A DNA stretch of 64,000 nt from Mycolicibacterium crocinum (GCF_022370635.2 NZ_CP092362.2:1-64000), one strand, 5' to 3'; shown: positions 38,002 to 49,105, counted from the stretch's first letter. Made by a program: numbers and translations. Notes: generated from the letters alone by a model not told the origin.

Positions 38002-39865
38002 GGGTGATCGTCGCTCCGAAGTTCACGGCGCTGCCCGCAGACGGGCTCTGCGAGACAACCGCGTGTGAAGGCTGACCACTGTTCTGGACGTCACCGCCCT
38101 TGTCCAGGACACCGGTCCAGCCGAGGCCCCGTAGCCGAGGCTCGGCGTCGGTCCAAAACATCCCGCGGAGATCCGGCATCACGAACTGATTGCCTTTCGA
38201 CACCTTGATCTGGATCGCGGTGTCCTGCGGGACGACCTGCCCGTTCGGCGGATCCGTTCCGACCACCTGGCCGGATGGCTCCGTGCTGTCGGTCGGGACG
38301 GGCAGCGTGTTCAGGAAGCCCGATGCCTTGAGGATCTGCCCGGCCACGTCGACGGTCTGCCCGGCCACCACCGGAACCTCGGCGGTCTGCGGCCCGTTGC
38401 CGATGACGATCGTGATTTCGTTGGTAACGGCGGAGAGCTGATTGGCCGGCGGGACCGTCGACACCACTTTGTCCTTGTCCTCAGGCTTGGACGCGGAGGT
38501 GGTCTGCTTGAACTTGCTGAATCCGGCGGCCTTGAGCTTCTGGATGCAGTCGCCGGCCGACAGCGTCGCGCAGTCGGGCACCTCACGCTGCTCGGGTCCG
38601 GTCGAAACGTTGATCAGGATTTCGTCGCCGGCGCTGGCCTTCGAGTTGGCCGCGGGGTCGGTGTCGATCACCCTCTCGGGAGGCACGGTGTTGTCGGGCT
38701 TGGTGTTGGTGCGAATCTTGAAGCCCTTGTTCTGCAGTGTCACCACCGCATCCTGCTGCGACTGCCCGCGCACGTCGGGCACCTGCAGATTGCGCGGGTT
38801 GCCGCTGACCATGTTGATCCCGATGGTGACCACAACGGTCAGGACGGCCAGCACCGCGACGACGATCAGCCAGCGGCCGATCGACCCACCGGCCCGATCA
38901 TTGTCGACAAGCGCTCCCTGCCGCGGGATCTCATCGGTGTCGTCGCCGCGGGTGGGCACCGACGGCGCCGCATTGAGCAGGGAGGTGCGCTCGGCGGCGC
39001 TGAGCACCTTGGGTGCTTCGGGCGCTTCGCCGTTGTGTACGCGCACCAGGTCGGTGCGCATCTCAGCGGCGCTCTGATAGCGGTTGTCCGGGTTCTTGGC
39101 GAGCGCCTTGAGCACCACCGCGTCGAGCTCCGGGGAGATGCCTGAATGCTTCTGCGACGGCGGCACCGGATCCTCGCGGACGTGCTGGTAGGCCACCGCG
39201 ACCGGCGAATCCCCGACGAACGGCGGTTCGCCGGTCAGGATCTCGTAGAGCACGCAGCCCAGTGAGTAGACGTCGGAGCGCGCGTCGACCGGTTCGCCGC
39301 GGGCCTGCTCCGGCGACAGGTACTGGGCGGTGCCGATCACCGCGGCGGTCTGGGTGACGCTGTTGCCGGCGTCGGCCAGGGCACGGGCGATGCCGAAGTC
39401 CATCACCTTCACCGCGCCGGTCTTGGAGATCATGATGTTCGCCGGCTTGACGTCGCGGTGGATGATGCCGTGCTGGTGGCTGAAGTTCAGCGCCTGGCAG
39501 GCGTCGGCGATGATCTCGATCGCGCGCCGTGACGGGATCGGGCCGTCGGTGTGGACGATGTCGCGCAGGGTGACCCCGTCGACGTACTCCATCACGATGT
39601 AGGGCAGCGGACCGTTGGCCGTCTCGGCCTCACCGGTGTCGTAGACCGCGACGATCGCGGGGTGGTTCAGTGCGGCGGCGTTCTGCGCCTCGCGGCGGAA
39701 CCGCAGATAGAAGCTGGGGTCGCGGGCCAGGTCGGCGCGCAGCACCTTGACCGCGACGTCCCGATGCAGGCGGGTGTCGCGGGCCATGTGCACCTCGGAC
39801 ATGCCGCCGAAGCCGATGATCTCGCCCAGCTCGTAACGGTCGGACAGGTGCTGTGGGGTGGTCAT
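37985..39865 (-). CDS. pknB: Serine/threonine protein kinase PknB
   Basis: Essential receptor-like kinase controlling growth and peptidoglycan synthesis. 626 residues: kinase domain (about 10-275) with Lys40, HRD Asp138, DFG Asp156 and activation-loop Thr171/Thr173 ([13 protein letters not shown]); juxtamembrane linker; one membrane helix (about 332-355, [18 protein letters not shown]); then four extracellular PASTA repeats, each starting with an L/V-P-D/V pattern ([32 protein letters not shown]). It overlaps pknA (ATGA) and is the last gene of the leftward pstP-rodA-pbpA-pknA-pknB operon. Confidence 0.97.
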   Translation of the reverse strand: MTTPQHLSDRYELGEIIGFGGMSEVHMARDTRLHRDVAVKVLRADLARDPSFYLRFRREAQNAAALNHPAIVAVYDTGEAETANGPLPYIVMEYVDGVTLRDIVHTDGPIPSRRAIEIIADACQALNFSHQHGIIHRDVKPANIMISKTGAVKVMDFGIARALADAGNSVTQTAAVIGTAQYLSPEQARGEPVDARSDVYSLGCVLYEILTGEPPFVGDSPVAVAYQHVREDPVPPSQKHSGISPELDAVVLKALAKNPDNRYQSAAEMRTDLVRVHNGEAPEAPKVLSAAERTSLLNAAPSVPTRGDDTDEIPRQGALVDNDRAGGSIGRWLIVVAVLAVLTVVVTIGINMVSGNPRNLQVPDVRGQSQQDAVVTLQNKGFKIRTNTKPDNTVPPERVIDTDPAANSKASAGDEILINVSTGPEQREVPDCATLSAGDCIQKLKAAGFSKFKQTTSASKPEDKDKVVSTVPPANQLSAVTNEITIVIGNGPQTAEVPVVAGQTVDVAGQILKASGFLNTLPVPTDSTEPSGQVVGTDPPNGQVVPQDTAIQIKVSKGNQFVMPDLRGMFWTDAEPRLRGLGWTGVLDKGGDVQNSGQPSHAVVSQSPSAGSAVNFGATITLSFAS

Positions 39866-41139
39866 CGCGGTTTCTCGTCGGTGGGAACAGCCTCGGGCAG
39901 GACAGCAATAGCCACGCTCGCAGCGCTGTATCGGGGTACCCCGATCTGTCCTCCAGGATTACCGGCGATGTGGTGATCCGTCCAACCCGATGGTGCGGCC
40001 TGGCTGGTGGGCGTGACGGTGTCGGTGACCGTCTGCTCCACAGGTTTGTTGTCCTTGCGGTCTTTGTCGGCCAGCACGATCAGGATGGCGCTGATGATCG
40101 CCAGGGCGCCCAGCACCCCGGCCGCCCACAGCAGCGCCCGCTGACCCGAGGAGAAGGTACGACGCGGCGGCGGCGGGCGATGGCTGCCGGTGTTGGCGCG
40201 GGGCCGGGTCCCGGTGGCGGGGGCTGCAGGCAGGCGCGGTGAGCTGCCCGGGATCGACGCCGGGGTGGCGCGGATGGTGGGCGCCGAGTTCGGTCGGGGT
40301 GGCCGGCGGCCCGCCCGCACGGCGGCTACCGCGTCGGCGAACTGCCCGCCGTTGCGGTAGCGCATGCCCGGGTTCTTCACCAGGGTGATCTCGATCAGTT
40401 CACGCACGTTGGGCGGCAGGTCGGCCGGCAGCGGAGCCGGCGTCTCCTTGATGTGCTTCATCGCGACCGTCAGCGCACCGTCGCCGATGAACGGCCGCTT
40501 ACCCGAAACCGCTTCGTAGCCAACAACTCCCAATGAGTACACGTCACTGGCGGCGGTGGCGTCGTGGCCCAGGGCCTGCTCGGGGGCGATGTATTGGGCG
40601 GTGCCCATCACCATTCCGGTCTGGGTGACCGGGGCGGCGTCGACGGCTTTGGCGATACCGAAGTCGGTGAGCTTCACCTGACCGGTCGGCGTGATGAGGA
40701 TGTTGCCCGGCTTGACGTCGCGGTGCACCAGGCCGGCGGCGTGCGCCACCTGCAGCGCGCGGCCGGTCTGCTCGAGCATGTCCAGGGCGTGCCGCAGGGA
40801 CAGCCGTCCGGTGCGCTTGATCACCGAGTTCAGCGGCTCACCGTTGATGAGTTCCATCACCAGATAGGCGGTGCGGCCCTCGCCGTCCATGTCGGTCTCG
40901 CCGTAGTCGTGCACGGCGGCGATCCCGGGGTGGTTCAGCATCGCGACCGTGCGCGCCTCGGCGCGGAACCGCTCGACGAATTCGGGGTCCGATGAGAACT
41001 CCTGTTTGAGCACCTTCACCGCGACCCGGCGGCCCAGCCGGCTGTCGACGGCCTCCCAGACCTGGCCCATGCCGCCCGTCGCGATCAGCCGCTGCAGCCG
41101 GTACCGGCCGGACAGCGTCACTCCTACGCGGGGACTCAT
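39862..41139 (-). CDS. pknA: Serine/threonine protein kinase PknA
   Basis: 425-residue kinase partner of PknB regulating cell shape and division. Kinase domain about 12-275: glycine loop [12 protein letters not shown], Lys42, HRD Asp141, DFG Asp159, activation-loop [11 protein letters not shown] (Thr172/Thr174). A basic Pro/Arg linker leads to one membrane helix ([22 protein letters not shown], about 338-360) and a short outer tail without PASTA repeats. It overlaps pbpA and pknB by 4 bases. Confidence 0.97.
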   Translation of the reverse strand: MSPRVGVTLSGRYRLQRLIATGGMGQVWEAVDSRLGRRVAVKVLKQEFSSDPEFVERFRAEARTVAMLNHPGIAAVHDYGETDMDGEGRTAYLVMELINGEPLNSVIKRTGRLSLRHALDMLEQTGRALQVAHAAGLVHRDVKPGNILITPTGQVKLTDFGIAKAVDAAPVTQTGMVMGTAQYIAPEQALGHDATAASDVYSLGVVGYEAVSGKRPFIGDGALTVAMKHIKETPAPLPADLPPNVRELIEITLVKNPGMRYRNGGQFADAVAAVRAGRRPPRPNSAPTIRATPASIPGSSPRLPAAPATGTRPRANTGSHRPPPPRRTFSSGQRALLWAAGVLGALAIISAILIVLADKDRKDNKPVEQTVTDTVTPTSQAAPSGWTDHHIAGNPGGQIGVPRYSAASVAIAVLPEAVPTDEKPR

Positions 41140-42611
41140 GACGCCCCCTGCAGCGCTGCGGCGATCGTCGCGCGGCCGACCGGGGCGGCCAGCGCACCGC
41201 CGGTGGCGTTCAGCCGGTCGCCGCCGTTTTCGATCAGCACGGCGACGGCCACTTTGGGGCTCTGTGCTGGAGCGAAGGCGATGTACCAGGCATGCGGTGG
41301 GGTGTTGCGGGGGTCGGTACCGTGCTCGGCGGTGCCGGTCTTGGATGCGATCTGCACGCCGGGGATCGCCCCTTTCTGCTGGGTCATCTGTTCGGCGCCG
41401 ATCATCAAATCCGTAAGTTTAGCCGCGACCTGCGTCGATACGGCACGCCGCTGTTGGGCAGGCGCTGCCGTGCTGATGTTTGACAGATCGGGGCCCTTGA
41501 GGCTGTCCACCAGGTAGGGCTGCATCATCACACCGGAATTGGCGATCGTCGCCGCCACCAACGCGTTCTGCAAAGGTGTCACCGCCACGTCTTTCTGGCC
41601 CATGCTCGACATCCCCAGGGCGGCGGCGTCGGAGATCGGGCCGATGGTCGACTCCGCCACCTCCAACGGGATCGGCGCTGGTGGGCTGTCGAACCCGAAC
41701 GCCTGCGCGGTGTTGCGCAGGGCGTCAGCACCCACCCGCATACCCAATTCGACGAACGCGGTATTGCAGGACCGGGCGAACGCCTCCCGCAGCGACGCGG
41801 TGGGACCGCTGCCGCATGGCGTGCCGCCGTAGTTCTCCAACGTCGCCGTGCTGTTCGGCAACTGGATCTGCGGAGCGCTGGTGAGCTGATCGTTGTCGGT
41901 CACGCCGTTCTGCAGCGCGGCCGCGGTGGTGATCACCTTGAACGTCGACCCGGGCGGGAAGGTCTCGGCGATGGCCCGGTTCGTCAATGGCGAACCGGGA
42001 TCGTCGCGCAGCTGCTGCCAGGCGTTGCCCTGTTCCTCGGTGTCGTGGGTGGCCAGCAGGTTGGGGTCGTACGACGGCGACGACACCATCGCCAGGATTT
42101 TCCCGGTGGACGGCTCCAGCGCCACCACCGAGCCGCGGCAGCCGCCGGTGCAGCCCCGCTGCATGGCCTCCCACGCCGCTTGCTGGATGCGCGGCACGAT
42201 CGTGGTGTCGACGTTGCCGCCGCGGGGGTCGCGGCCGGTGAAGAAGTCGGCCAGCCGGCGGCCGAACAGCCGTTGGTCGGAGCCGTTCAGGATGCCATCC
42301 TCGGCCCGCTCCAGGCCGGTGCTGGAGTAGCGCAGCGAATAGAAGCCTGTAATCGGCGCGTACACATAGGGATTCGGGTACACGCGCAGGAACCGGTAGT
42401 GGCCGTTGGTGGACACCGAATAGGCCAGTAGCTGTCCACCCGCGGTGATCTGGCCGCGCTGGCGGGAATACTCGTCGAGCAGCACCCGCTGGTTGCGCGG
42501 GTCGGCGCGCAGGCCGTCGGCACGGAAGACCTGGGTGATCGTCGCGTTGAACAACAGCAGCACGATCAACGCCATGATCATCACCGAAATGCGGCGCAGG
42601 GAGGTGTTCAT
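41136..42611 (-). CDS. pbpA: Penicillin-binding protein PbpA (transpeptidase)
   Basis: 491-residue class B PBP that cross-links peptidoglycan at the septum; substrate of PknB in mycobacteria. One N-terminal anchor ([21 protein letters not shown]), dimerisation domain, then the transpeptidase domain with S-x-x-K in [11 protein letters not shown] (active Ser near 222), S-x-N in ARSCNTAF and KTG in [14 protein letters not shown] 42611 overlaps the rodA stop; the open frame continues upstream into rodA but [10 protein letters not shown] is the family start. Confidence 0.96.
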   Translation of the reverse strand: MNTSLRRISVMIMALIVLLLFNATITQVFRADGLRADPRNQRVLLDEYSRQRGQITAGGQLLAYSVSTNGHYRFLRVYPNPYVYAPITGFYSLRYSSTGLERAEDGILNGSDQRLFGRRLADFFTGRDPRGGNVDTTIVPRIQQAAWEAMQRGCTGGCRGSVVALEPSTGKILAMVSSPSYDPNLLATHDTEEQGNAWQQLRDDPGSPLTNRAIAETFPPGSTFKVITTAAALQNGVTDNDQLTSAPQIQLPNSTATLENYGGTPCGSGPTASLREAFARSCNTAFVELGMRVGADALRNTAQAFGFDSPPAPIPLEVAESTIGPISDAAALGMSSMGQKDVAVTPLQNALVAATIANSGVMMQPYLVDSLKGPDLSNISTAAPAQQRRAVSTQVAAKLTDLMIGAEQMTQQKGAIPGVQIASKTGTAEHGTDPRNTPPHAWYIAFAPAQSPKVAVAVLIENGGDRLNATGGALAAPVGRATIAAALQGAS

Positions 42612-44011
42612 ACGCGCTCGATCACCTCGGTGCTCGACGACGCGATTGACGAGTGCGGATTGGTGATGATCGGCCGCCGCGCGGCGTGCGAGATCTTCAC
42701 CAAGATGGCCAGCAGCAGGTAGTTGGCGACCAACGACGAACCGCCATAGGACATCCACGGTGTGGTCAGACCGGTCAGCGGGATCAACCCGGTGACACCG
42801 CCGACGACGATGAATAGCTGGATCGCCAGCGTCGAGGCCAGCCCGGCGGCCAGCAGCTTGCCGAAGCTGTCGCGCACGGCGATGGCCGTGCGCAGCCCCC
42901 GCACGATCACGATCGTGTAGAGCATCAGCACCCCGGCCAGTCCGACCAGGCCCAGTTCCTCACCGACCGCGGCGATGATGAAGTCGGTCGAGGCGGCGGG
43001 CACGGTGCCCGGCTGGCCGTTGCCCAGACCGGTACCGAAGATGCCCCCGGTGGCAAAACTGAACTGCGACTGCACCATCTGATAACCGGTGCCTTCGGGA
43101 TCACCGAACGGGTCCAGCCAGGTCTGCACCCGCACCCGCACATGGCCGAAGAGGTAGTACGCCAACACGCTGCCCGCGGCGAACAGCGTCAGACCGATGA
43201 CCACCCAGCTGAACCGGTCGGTGGCGATGTAGACCATCACCAGGAACGAGGCGTACAGCAGAAGGGAAGTGCCCAAATCCTTTTCGAAGACCATCACGCC
43301 GACGGAGACGATCCAGGCCACCAGCAGCGGGGCCAGGTCCCGCGGGCGGGGCACGTCGGTGCCGAGGAAGTGCTTGCCGGCACTGGTGAACAGGTCGCGC
43401 TTGGCCACCAGCACAGCGGCGAAGAAGATCAGCAACAGGATCTTGGAGAACTCGGCCGGCTGAATACTGAAGCCGGGGAACCGGATCCAGATCTTGGCGC
43501 CGTTGGTCTCGGAGAAATGGGCGGGCAGGAACGCCGGGATCGCCAGCAGGATAAGGCCGACCAGGCCGCAGGTGTATCCGTAGCGGGCCAGGATGCGGTG
43601 GTCTTTGAGGAACACCACAACCAGGGAGAAGCCGAGCACGCCGACGAGGGTCCACAGCATCTGCTGCTCTTCGCTGGGCCCGCGCTGCGGGGCGATCGCA
43701 CCGCCGATCAGATCGAGGCGGTGAATCATCACCAGGCCAAGTCCGTTGAGCAGTGCGACAACTGGCAACAACACCGGGTCGGCGTAGGGGGCGAACCGCC
43801 GGATGGCCAGGTGCGCGCAGACGAACAGTGTGAGGAAGGCCAGCGTCGAGCTGGCCAGATCCCAACTGATGCCCTGCTCCTGGTTCGCCTCCACGATCAG
43901 CAGGGCGACCGCGGTGATGAAGGTGGCGAAGCACAGCAGCGCCAGTTCGGCGTTGCGGCGGGTCGGTGTCACCGGAGCCAGCGTGACGGGTGCTTGAGGC
44001 TGGGTGCTCAT
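42608..44011 (-). CDS. rodA: RodA/FtsW SEDS-family peptidoglycan polymerase
   Basis: 467-residue polytopic protein (about 12 helices), the glycosyltransferase partner of PbpA. Conserved SEDS features: IQPAEFSKILLLIFFAAVLVAKR (PAEF is invariant), VMVFEKDLGTSLLLYASFLVM and GLTTPWMSYGGSSLVANYLLLAILV near the C-terminus. It overlaps pbpA and pstP by 4 bases, so the operon is translationally coupled. Confidence 0.97.
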   Translation of the reverse strand: MSTQPQAPVTLAPVTPTRRNAELALLCFATFITAVALLIVEANQEQGISWDLASSTLAFLTLFVCAHLAIRRFAPYADPVLLPVVALLNGLGLVMIHRLDLIGGAIAPQRGPSEEQQMLWTLVGVLGFSLVVVFLKDHRILARYGYTCGLVGLILLAIPAFLPAHFSETNGAKIWIRFPGFSIQPAEFSKILLLIFFAAVLVAKRDLFTSAGKHFLGTDVPRPRDLAPLLVAWIVSVGVMVFEKDLGTSLLLYASFLVMVYIATDRFSWVVIGLTLFAAGSVLAYYLFGHVRVRVQTWLDPFGDPEGTGYQMVQSQFSFATGGIFGTGLGNGQPGTVPAASTDFIIAAVGEELGLVGLAGVLMLYTIVIVRGLRTAIAVRDSFGKLLAAGLASTLAIQLFIVVGGVTGLIPLTGLTTPWMSYGGSSLVANYLLLAILVKISHAARRPIITNPHSSIASSSTEVIERV

Positions 44012-45588
44012 GCCGCCGCCCGGCAGTCGGTGCCCGGCTTCTGCGGCGCTGCGGGCAGCTGCGTCACCGTCGGCGACGGGCTCGGGGGCGGTACCAGAGT
44101 GCCGGAAGTCGTTGGGGCCGTGCCGCTTTCAGTTGGAGCCGGAGTGGGCGCGGGAGCGGGCGCCGGAGTCGTGCTCGGTGACGGGCCAGGAGCCGGCGCC
44201 GATGTCGCTGCCGGGGTGGGAACGGGCGCCGGCCCCGGCGCGGGAGGTGCGCTCGGAGCCGGAGTCAGAGTCGGGGTGGCGGGCGGGACCGGGGTGGGCG
44301 CCGGTGTACTGGTCGGAGGCGGTGCGCACGGCGGCAGCACCGAGGAGTGGGCGAGCTCCCGCAGCTGGCCGATCGCGTCGTCGAGGCTGCCGGCCGGCAG
44401 CCCGGCCGAGACCTGTGCGCGCTCCGAGGGGCGCAGATCCTGCAACCGCATCGGTTGGCAGCCGAGTGAGTTCGTCGGCTGGCCATAGCTGATCTGTGAC
44501 AGCTCATTTCGGTCGTTGAGGCAGCCCAGCAGGTACGGCTCCTGCAGCGGATAGCTCAGGAACGAGCCCTGGATCCCGCGCATGATCGCCACCGTGCCGT
44601 TGTAGGCAGTGACGTAGTAATTACTGCGGATGATCTGACGACCCACTGCGAGCCCGGCGAGGACGACCAGCAGGATCAGCGCGACGGCGATGATCATCCG
44701 CCGGCGCGACCGCGGCTTCGGCGGTGGCTCCGGCTCGGCCACCACCCGCTTGGCGGGCGCCGGCCGGGGGTTGAAGGCAGAGGCGCGCCCGGCGGCGGTA
44801 TTGGGTGGGGCGGCATTGTCATCGTCGCCGGAGACGGCACCGGCCAGGATCGGCTGAGTCTGCCCGCCGTAGTCGTGGTCGACGACATCGGCGACCACCA
44901 CCGTCACGTTGTCCGGTCCGCCGCCGCGCAGCGCCAGTTCGATGAGGCGGTCGGCGCTTTCGGCGACGTCCTCGATCTGCAGGGCTTCCAGGATCGTCTC
45001 CTGGCTCACCGGGTCGGACAGGCCGTCGGAGCACAGCAGGTAGCGGTCGCCTTCCTTGGCTTCCCGCATGATGAGCGTCGGCTCGACCTCGTGGCCGGTG
45101 AGCGCGCGCATGATCAGTGAGCGCTGCGGGTGGCTGTGCGCCTCCTCGGCGGTGATGCGGCCCTCGTCGACGAGGGTCTGCACAAAGGTGTCGTCCTTGG
45201 TGATCTGCGTCAGCTCACCGTCGCGGAGCAGATAGCCGCGCGAGTCGCCGATGTGGACGAGCCCAAGTCGGTTGCCCGCGAACAGGATTGCGGTCAGGGT
45301 GGTGCCCATGCCTTCGAGCTCGGGCTCCATCTCGACGTGCGCGGCGATGGCTGAATTGCCCTCACGCACCGCACCGTCGAGCTTGCTCAGCAGGTCGCCG
45401 CCCGGCTCGTCGTCGTCGAGGTGCGCCAGCGCGGCGATCACGAGCTGGGAGGCCACTTCACCGGCGGCGTGTCCGCCCATCCCGTCGGCCAGGGCGAGCA
45501 GCCGGGCGCCGGCGTAGACGGAGTCTTCGTTGTTGGCGCGCACCAGGCCGCGGTCACTGCGGGCGGCATAGCGAAGGACGAGGGTCAC
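44008..45588 (-). CDS. pstP: Serine/threonine protein phosphatase PstP (PP2C)
   Basis: 526-residue membrane phosphatase that reverses PknA/PknB phosphorylation. PP2C domain about 1-240: RSDRGLVRANNEDSVYAG, LLALADGMGGHAAGE, HIGDSRGYLLRDG, LLCSDGLSD and GGGPDNVTVVVADV supply the metal ligands. After a Pro-rich linker comes one membrane helix (IIAVALILLVVLAGLAVG) and an outer domain that ends in a long Pro/Ala/Thr/Ser tail. GTG 45588 overlaps the fhaB stop and begins VTLVLRYAARSDRG as in the family; the open frame upstream is fhaB's shadow. Confidence 0.96.
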   Translation of the reverse strand: MTLVLRYAARSDRGLVRANNEDSVYAGARLLALADGMGGHAAGEVASQLVIAALAHLDDDEPGGDLLSKLDGAVREGNSAIAAHVEMEPELEGMGTTLTAILFAGNRLGLVHIGDSRGYLLRDGELTQITKDDTFVQTLVDEGRITAEEAHSHPQRSLIMRALTGHEVEPTLIMREAKEGDRYLLCSDGLSDPVSQETILEALQIEDVAESADRLIELALRGGGPDNVTVVVADVVDHDYGGQTQPILAGAVSGDDDNAAPPNTAAGRASAFNPRPAPAKRVVAEPEPPPKPRSRRRMIIAVALILLVVLAGLAVGRQIIRSNYYVTAYNGTVAIMRGIQGSFLSYPLQEPYLLGCLNDRNELSQISYGQPTNSLGCQPMRLQDLRPSERAQVSAGLPAGSLDDAIGQLRELAHSSVLPPCAPPPTSTPAPTPVPPATPTLTPAPSAPPAPGPAPVPTPAATSAPAPGPSPSTTPAPAPAPTPAPTESGTAPTTSGTLVPPPSPSPTVTQLPAAPQKPGTDCRAAA

Positions 45589-46052
45589 GGGCGCAGCTCG
45601 ATCACCGTCTTGCCGACGTGAATCGGCGTGCCAATCGGAACGCGTACTGCCGTCGTCACCTTCGCCCTGTCGAGGTATGTGCCGTTGGTCGATCCTAGGT
45701 CTTCCACGTACCACTCGGAACCGCGCGGCGACAGCCGGGCGTGCCGGGTGGACGAGTAATCGTCGGTCAGCACCAGCGTCGAGTCATCGGCGCGGCCGAT
45801 CAGCACCGGCTGGGTGCCCAGCGTGATCCGGGTCCCGGCCAGGGCTCCCTCGGTCACCACCAGATAGCGGGCGGCATGCCGCTGCTGGCGGGAGGGAAGT
45901 AGCGCACCGCGCAGCGCCAGGCCCCGGCGGACCATCACCGCGCCGGTGGGTGCGTAGATGTCGTTGCGCAGGATGCGCAGCACCGACCAGATGAACAGCC
46001 ACAACAACAGCAGGAAGCCGGCGCGCGTCAGCTGCAGTACTAACCCCTGCAT
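45585..46052 (-). CDS. fhaB: FHA-domain protein FhaB (FipA)
   Basis: 155-residue protein with an N-terminal membrane helix (LTRAGFLLLLWLFIWSVLRIL) and a C-terminal FHA domain (about 80-155: IGRADDSTLVLTDDYSSTRHARL, WYVEDLGSTNGTYLD). It binds phosphothreonine targets of PknA/PknB and links them to division (FtsZ/FtsQ in M. tuberculosis). ATG 46052; overlaps pstP by 4 bases. Confidence 0.95.
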   Translation of the reverse strand: MQGLVLQLTRAGFLLLLWLFIWSVLRILRNDIYAPTGAVMVRRGLALRGALLPSRQQRHAARYLVVTEGALAGTRITLGTQPVLIGRADDSTLVLTDDYSSTRHARLSPRGSEWYVEDLGSTNGTYLDRAKVTTAVRVPIGTPIHVGKTVIELRP

Positions 46053-46202
46053 CCGGCGTCCTCTCCGTCCTCATGCCCCGCTCGCCGTTCTCGCGATACC
46101 AGCAGGCACCGGGCCGACTTCGGCACCGTCACGATACTTGGACGCCGATGGGTGCGCGGGTGAAGCCACTCCGCGTCAACCAAGCTGTGACCCCCGCCGA
46201 CC

Positions 46203-47630
46203 TCAGTGAACGCGGACGATGATCTCGGAGTGACCCAGCCGGATGACGTCTCCGTCGGCCAGCTGCCACTCCTGCACCGGGGCGTTGTTCACTGTGGTCC
46301 CGTTGGTGGAGTTCAGGTCCGACAGCAGCGCGACCTGGCCGTCCCACCGGATCTCCAGATGCCGGCGCGAGACACCGGTGTCGGGCAGCCGGAACTGGGC
46401 GTCCTGGCCGCGGCCGATGACGTTGGCGCCTTCGCGCAGCTGGTAGGTGCGTCCGCTGCCGTCGTCGAGCTGCAGGGTGACCGCATGCCCGGCCGACGGG
46501 TACTCGCCCTGGGCGGGCGGCTGGGCGTACCCGCCGTAGCCGCCACCGGCGGGCTGGCCGTAGTCGTAGTCACGACCGCCCTGCTCATATCCGCCCTGTT
46601 CGTAGCCGCGACCATAGTCCGGCTGGCCGTATTCCTGGCGGCCGTAGCCGCCACCGGGCTGGCCATAGCCCTGCTGCTCGTACCCACCCTGGTCGGGGTA
46701 GGCGGGGCGAGGCTCGGGCCGGCCGTAGCCGCCGTCCTCGTGCCGGCCCGGCCCGCGGCCGTAGTCGTAGTCGCTGGGCGGCGGTCCCTGCGGGGCGTAG
46801 CCGCCACCCTGCGGCGGGCCGTAGCCCTGGCCGCCATATCCGGGCGGCGGGCCCTGACGGTAGCCCTGGTCGTAACCCTGACCCTGGTCGTAGCCTTGGC
46901 CGCCGTAGCCGCCGGCCGGGGGTCGCTGCTCGTATCCCTGGCCGTAGCCTCCGCCGCCGTAGCCACCCTGGTCGGGATAACTCGGCCGCTGGCCGTAGCC
47001 CTCATTGGGCGGGGGGCCGTAGCCACCCTGCTCAGGCGGATAGGGGCCGCGCTGCTCGGGGGCGCCGCGCTGCTCGTCCTGCGGGCGCGGGTAGCGCTCG
47101 TCGTAGTAGTCGTCGCCGGGCCGCCCCTGACCCTGGTCGCCTCGGTAGGTGGGGTCGTTGCTCATCGCTGGTACTCCTGGTTCTGCGGTGTACGCCTGGT
47201 TCGATTCTGGCGGGGCGGTTGTGGCGCGGGACGGGTGGGGGTCGACGTCAGGATTGACGACGCCGCGCGCACGGTACTGGCCGGTGTGCAGATTCGGCGA
47301 CTGCTCGAACCTGACGACCAGCTCACCATACGTTTGCCATCCCTGTTCACGGATGTAGCCGCCCAAGTGTTTGGCAAAAGTGTCCGTGGTGAGATCACGA
47401 TCGGCGCTGACCTTCGCGAAGTCAGATGCACTGAGGGTAATGACGTACTCGTTGGGGGCCAAAAATTTGTCGCCCGGCAGGGTCTGCACACCTGCAGAGG
47501 CTTCCCGCCGCAGCGCGGCTTCCACCTCCGCGGGGACAATCGATCCGCCGAACACCCGGGCGAACGCGTCACCCACGGTGTTCTCGAGTCTGCGCTCGAT
47601 GCGTTGAACCAGACCTCTCTGGTTACTCAT
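46203..47630 (-). CDS. fhaA: FHA-domain protein FhaA
   Basis: 475 residues. DUF3662 N-terminal domain (about 1-125, [24 protein letters not shown]), a long low-complexity linker (about 150-375) rich in Gly, Tyr, Gln, Pro and Asp with GYGQ/GGYG/YDQG repeats, and a C-terminal FHA domain (about 390-475: [35 protein letters not shown]). It regulates MviN/peptidoglycan precursor export through PknB. First gene of the kinase operon; 150 bases separate it from fhaB. Confidence 0.95.
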   Translation of the reverse strand: MSNQRGLVQRIERRLENTVGDAFARVFGGSIVPAEVEAALRREASAGVQTLPGDKFLAPNEYVITLSASDFAKVSADRDLTTDTFAKHLGGYIREQGWQTYGELVVRFEQSPNLHTGQYRARGVVNPDVDPHPSRATTAPPESNQAYTAEPGVPAMSNDPTYRGDQGQGRPGDDYYDERYPRPQDEQRGAPEQRGPYPPEQGGYGPPPNEGYGQRPSYPDQGGYGGGGYGQGYEQRPPAGGYGGQGYDQGQGYDQGYRQGPPPGYGGQGYGPPQGGGYAPQGPPPSDYDYGRGPGRHEDGGYGRPEPRPAYPDQGGYEQQGYGQPGGGYGRQEYGQPDYGRGYEQGGYEQGGRDYDYGQPAGGGYGGYAQPPAQGEYPSAGHAVTLQLDDGSGRTYQLREGANVIGRGQDAQFRLPDTGVSRRHLEIRWDGQVALLSDLNSTNGTTVNNAPVQEWQLADGDVIRLGHSEIIVRVH

Positions 47631-47854
47631 CTCACCGCCTAGCTCGAGGACACGCGCGTGTTGGTCGACGCTTGTTCACCTTGATGGTATCGGCCCAGGT
47701 CGAGGCGCCGTCACCATGAGAATTCTGAGAATCGCGTTACACCAGGTCAGAGCCTCGTCGACGGGACTGTGACGGCGGCCGCTAGGCTGGTGTGAGCCGT
47801 GGGCGCGAGTTGAGGTTCACCCCCTCGACCGTGATACGCTCCCCCGGTTGTTTC

Positions 47855-47937
47855 GGGCGAGTGGCGGAATGGCAGACGCGCTGGCTTCAGGTGCCAGTGT
47901 CCTTCGGGACGTGGGGGTTCAAGTCCCCCTTCGCCCA
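47855..47937 (+). tRNA. leuT: tRNA-Leu (CAG)
   Basis: 83-nt class II tRNA. The acceptor GGGCGAG pairs with TTCGCCC ending at 47936, with discriminator A at 47937. The anticodon CAG is at 47888-47890 between CTGGC and GCCAG; the variable arm (TGTCCTTCGGGACG) is long, as in leucine tRNAs. It is the tRNA that closes the pkn-fhaA block in M. tuberculosis. Confidence 0.95.
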
Positions 47938-47947
47938 CAATGTGGAG

Positions 47948-47978
47948 AAAAATCCCCGGCTTCCGGCCGGGGATTTTT
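47948..47978 (+). terminator. Strong Rho-independent terminator after tRNA-Leu
   Basis: AAAAATCCCCGGC (47948-47960) pairs perfectly with GCCGGGGATTTTT (47966-47978) around a 5-base loop TTCCG, ending in a T-run. It ends the tRNA-Leu transcript and also lies just downstream of the leftward GGDEF gene, so it serves both strands. Confidence 0.88.
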
Positions 47979-47990
47979 CGTTGGAAGACA

Positions 47991-49064
47991 TCAGAGCGAC
48001 GCGTGCTGAACTTGGTTTCCGCCGGCGCGCTTGGCCGAGTACATCGCGGCGTCGGCCGCCTCGATGAGGTCGTCGAGTAGTCGCAGATTCCGATGGGAGC
48101 CGCTGTCCAACGAGGCGGAAGCGGTACCGATGCTCGCCGTCACCGGTATCGGCAGCTCGGCGATCGCTTGCCGCAGCCGCTCTGCGAGGACCTCCCGGGG
48201 GTCGGGGTGGTCGACGTCGGCGATGACGAACTCCTCGCCGCCGGATCTGCCGATGATCGCGGAGAAACCACAATTGTCGGCCAACGCACCGCTGATCCTG
48301 ATCAGCGCGGCGTCACCGGCCGCATGGCCCGCGGCGTCGTTGAGCTTCTTGAAGCGGTCCAGGTCGATCACGATGACCAGCAGGTCGCTGCCCGGCGGGT
48401 CGTGGCGCATGATCAACTCGTAGGCCGACTGGTGAAACGACCGCCGGTTGTGCAATCCGGTCAGTGGATCCCGCCCCGAGCTGCGCAGGTCGACGCGCAG
48501 CGTCTGGGCGAGCGACAAGAGACCGAACGGCAGGCCGACGTTCAGCGTCGCCACGATCGCCAGTGCCGCGGCCGTCAGATAGATGTCGCCCGTCGAGGCA
48601 ACGAGGCGCCAGGCGAGGACCACCACGCAGACCGCAGCCACCGCGCCGTTGGCCAAGACCTCGCGGACGGTATGGAAATAGGCGACGAAGCCGCCGATCA
48701 CGGCGAACGTCGCGCACCCCATCAGCCCGACGTAGGCATTCGAGTAGGACAGTGCCGCGGCGGCGATGGTCACGGTGGACGCGAAGGAGAACAGCAGTGA
48801 CTGCCGGCGCGTGGGCCAATGCAGCAGGAACGGCACCGCCGCCGCCAGCGCAACCGCAGCCGCGACGACACAGACGGTGATCGGGACCGGTCCCCGGGGC
48901 CCTTGCGGACTCTTGATCATCAGCGCGGTTGACGCAGCCAAGACCAGCGTCGAGGTGGAGATCAGCGTTCGCCAGAGTCCTTGCTCGCCCCGGTCGTGCA
49001 AATAGATGCTGATCCAGTCGTACTGGTCGGCATGACGGGTCGGCAACGCTCCCCAGCGAAGCAT
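47991..49064 (-). CDS. Membrane diguanylate cyclase (GGDEF)
   Basis: 357 residues. About six membrane helices (roughly 30-190, e.g. PITVCVVAAAVALAAAVPFLL) then a GGDEF domain (about 205-355) with RDPLTGLHNRRSF, VIDLDRFKKLND and the active-site SGGEEF, so c-di-GMP synthesis from GTP is likely. I chose ATG 49064 because GGAAGGGG lies just upstream; an upstream ATG at 49109 lacks an RBS. It is paralogous to the gene at 50606-51694 (both have a DQ-F/Y-DW-x-x-x-YL N-terminus). Confidence 0.9.
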   Translation of the reverse strand: MLRWGALPTRHADQYDWISIYLHDRGEQGLWRTLISTSTLVLAASTALMIKSPQGPRGPVPITVCVVAAAVALAAAVPFLLHWPTRRQSLLFSFASTVTIAAAALSYSNAYVGLMGCATFAVIGGFVAYFHTVREVLANGAVAAVCVVVLAWRLVASTGDIYLTAAALAIVATLNVGLPFGLLSLAQTLRVDLRSSGRDPLTGLHNRRSFHQSAYELIMRHDPPGSDLLVIVIDLDRFKKLNDAAGHAAGDAALIRISGALADNCGFSAIIGRSGGEEFVIADVDHPDPREVLAERLRQAIAELPIPVTASIGTASASLDSGSHRNLRLLDDLIEAADAAMYSAKRAGGNQVQHASL

Positions 49065-49105
49065 GTCGACCCCTTCCTTCCGGAAGTCCTGTTCTAATTG
49101 CGGAA

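Noticed and set aside
46500..47150. Tandem DNA repeat or CRISPR-like array
   Set aside because: The repeated triplets encode the Gly/Tyr/Gln-rich linker of FhaA; repeat units are irregular and in frame, with no spacers.
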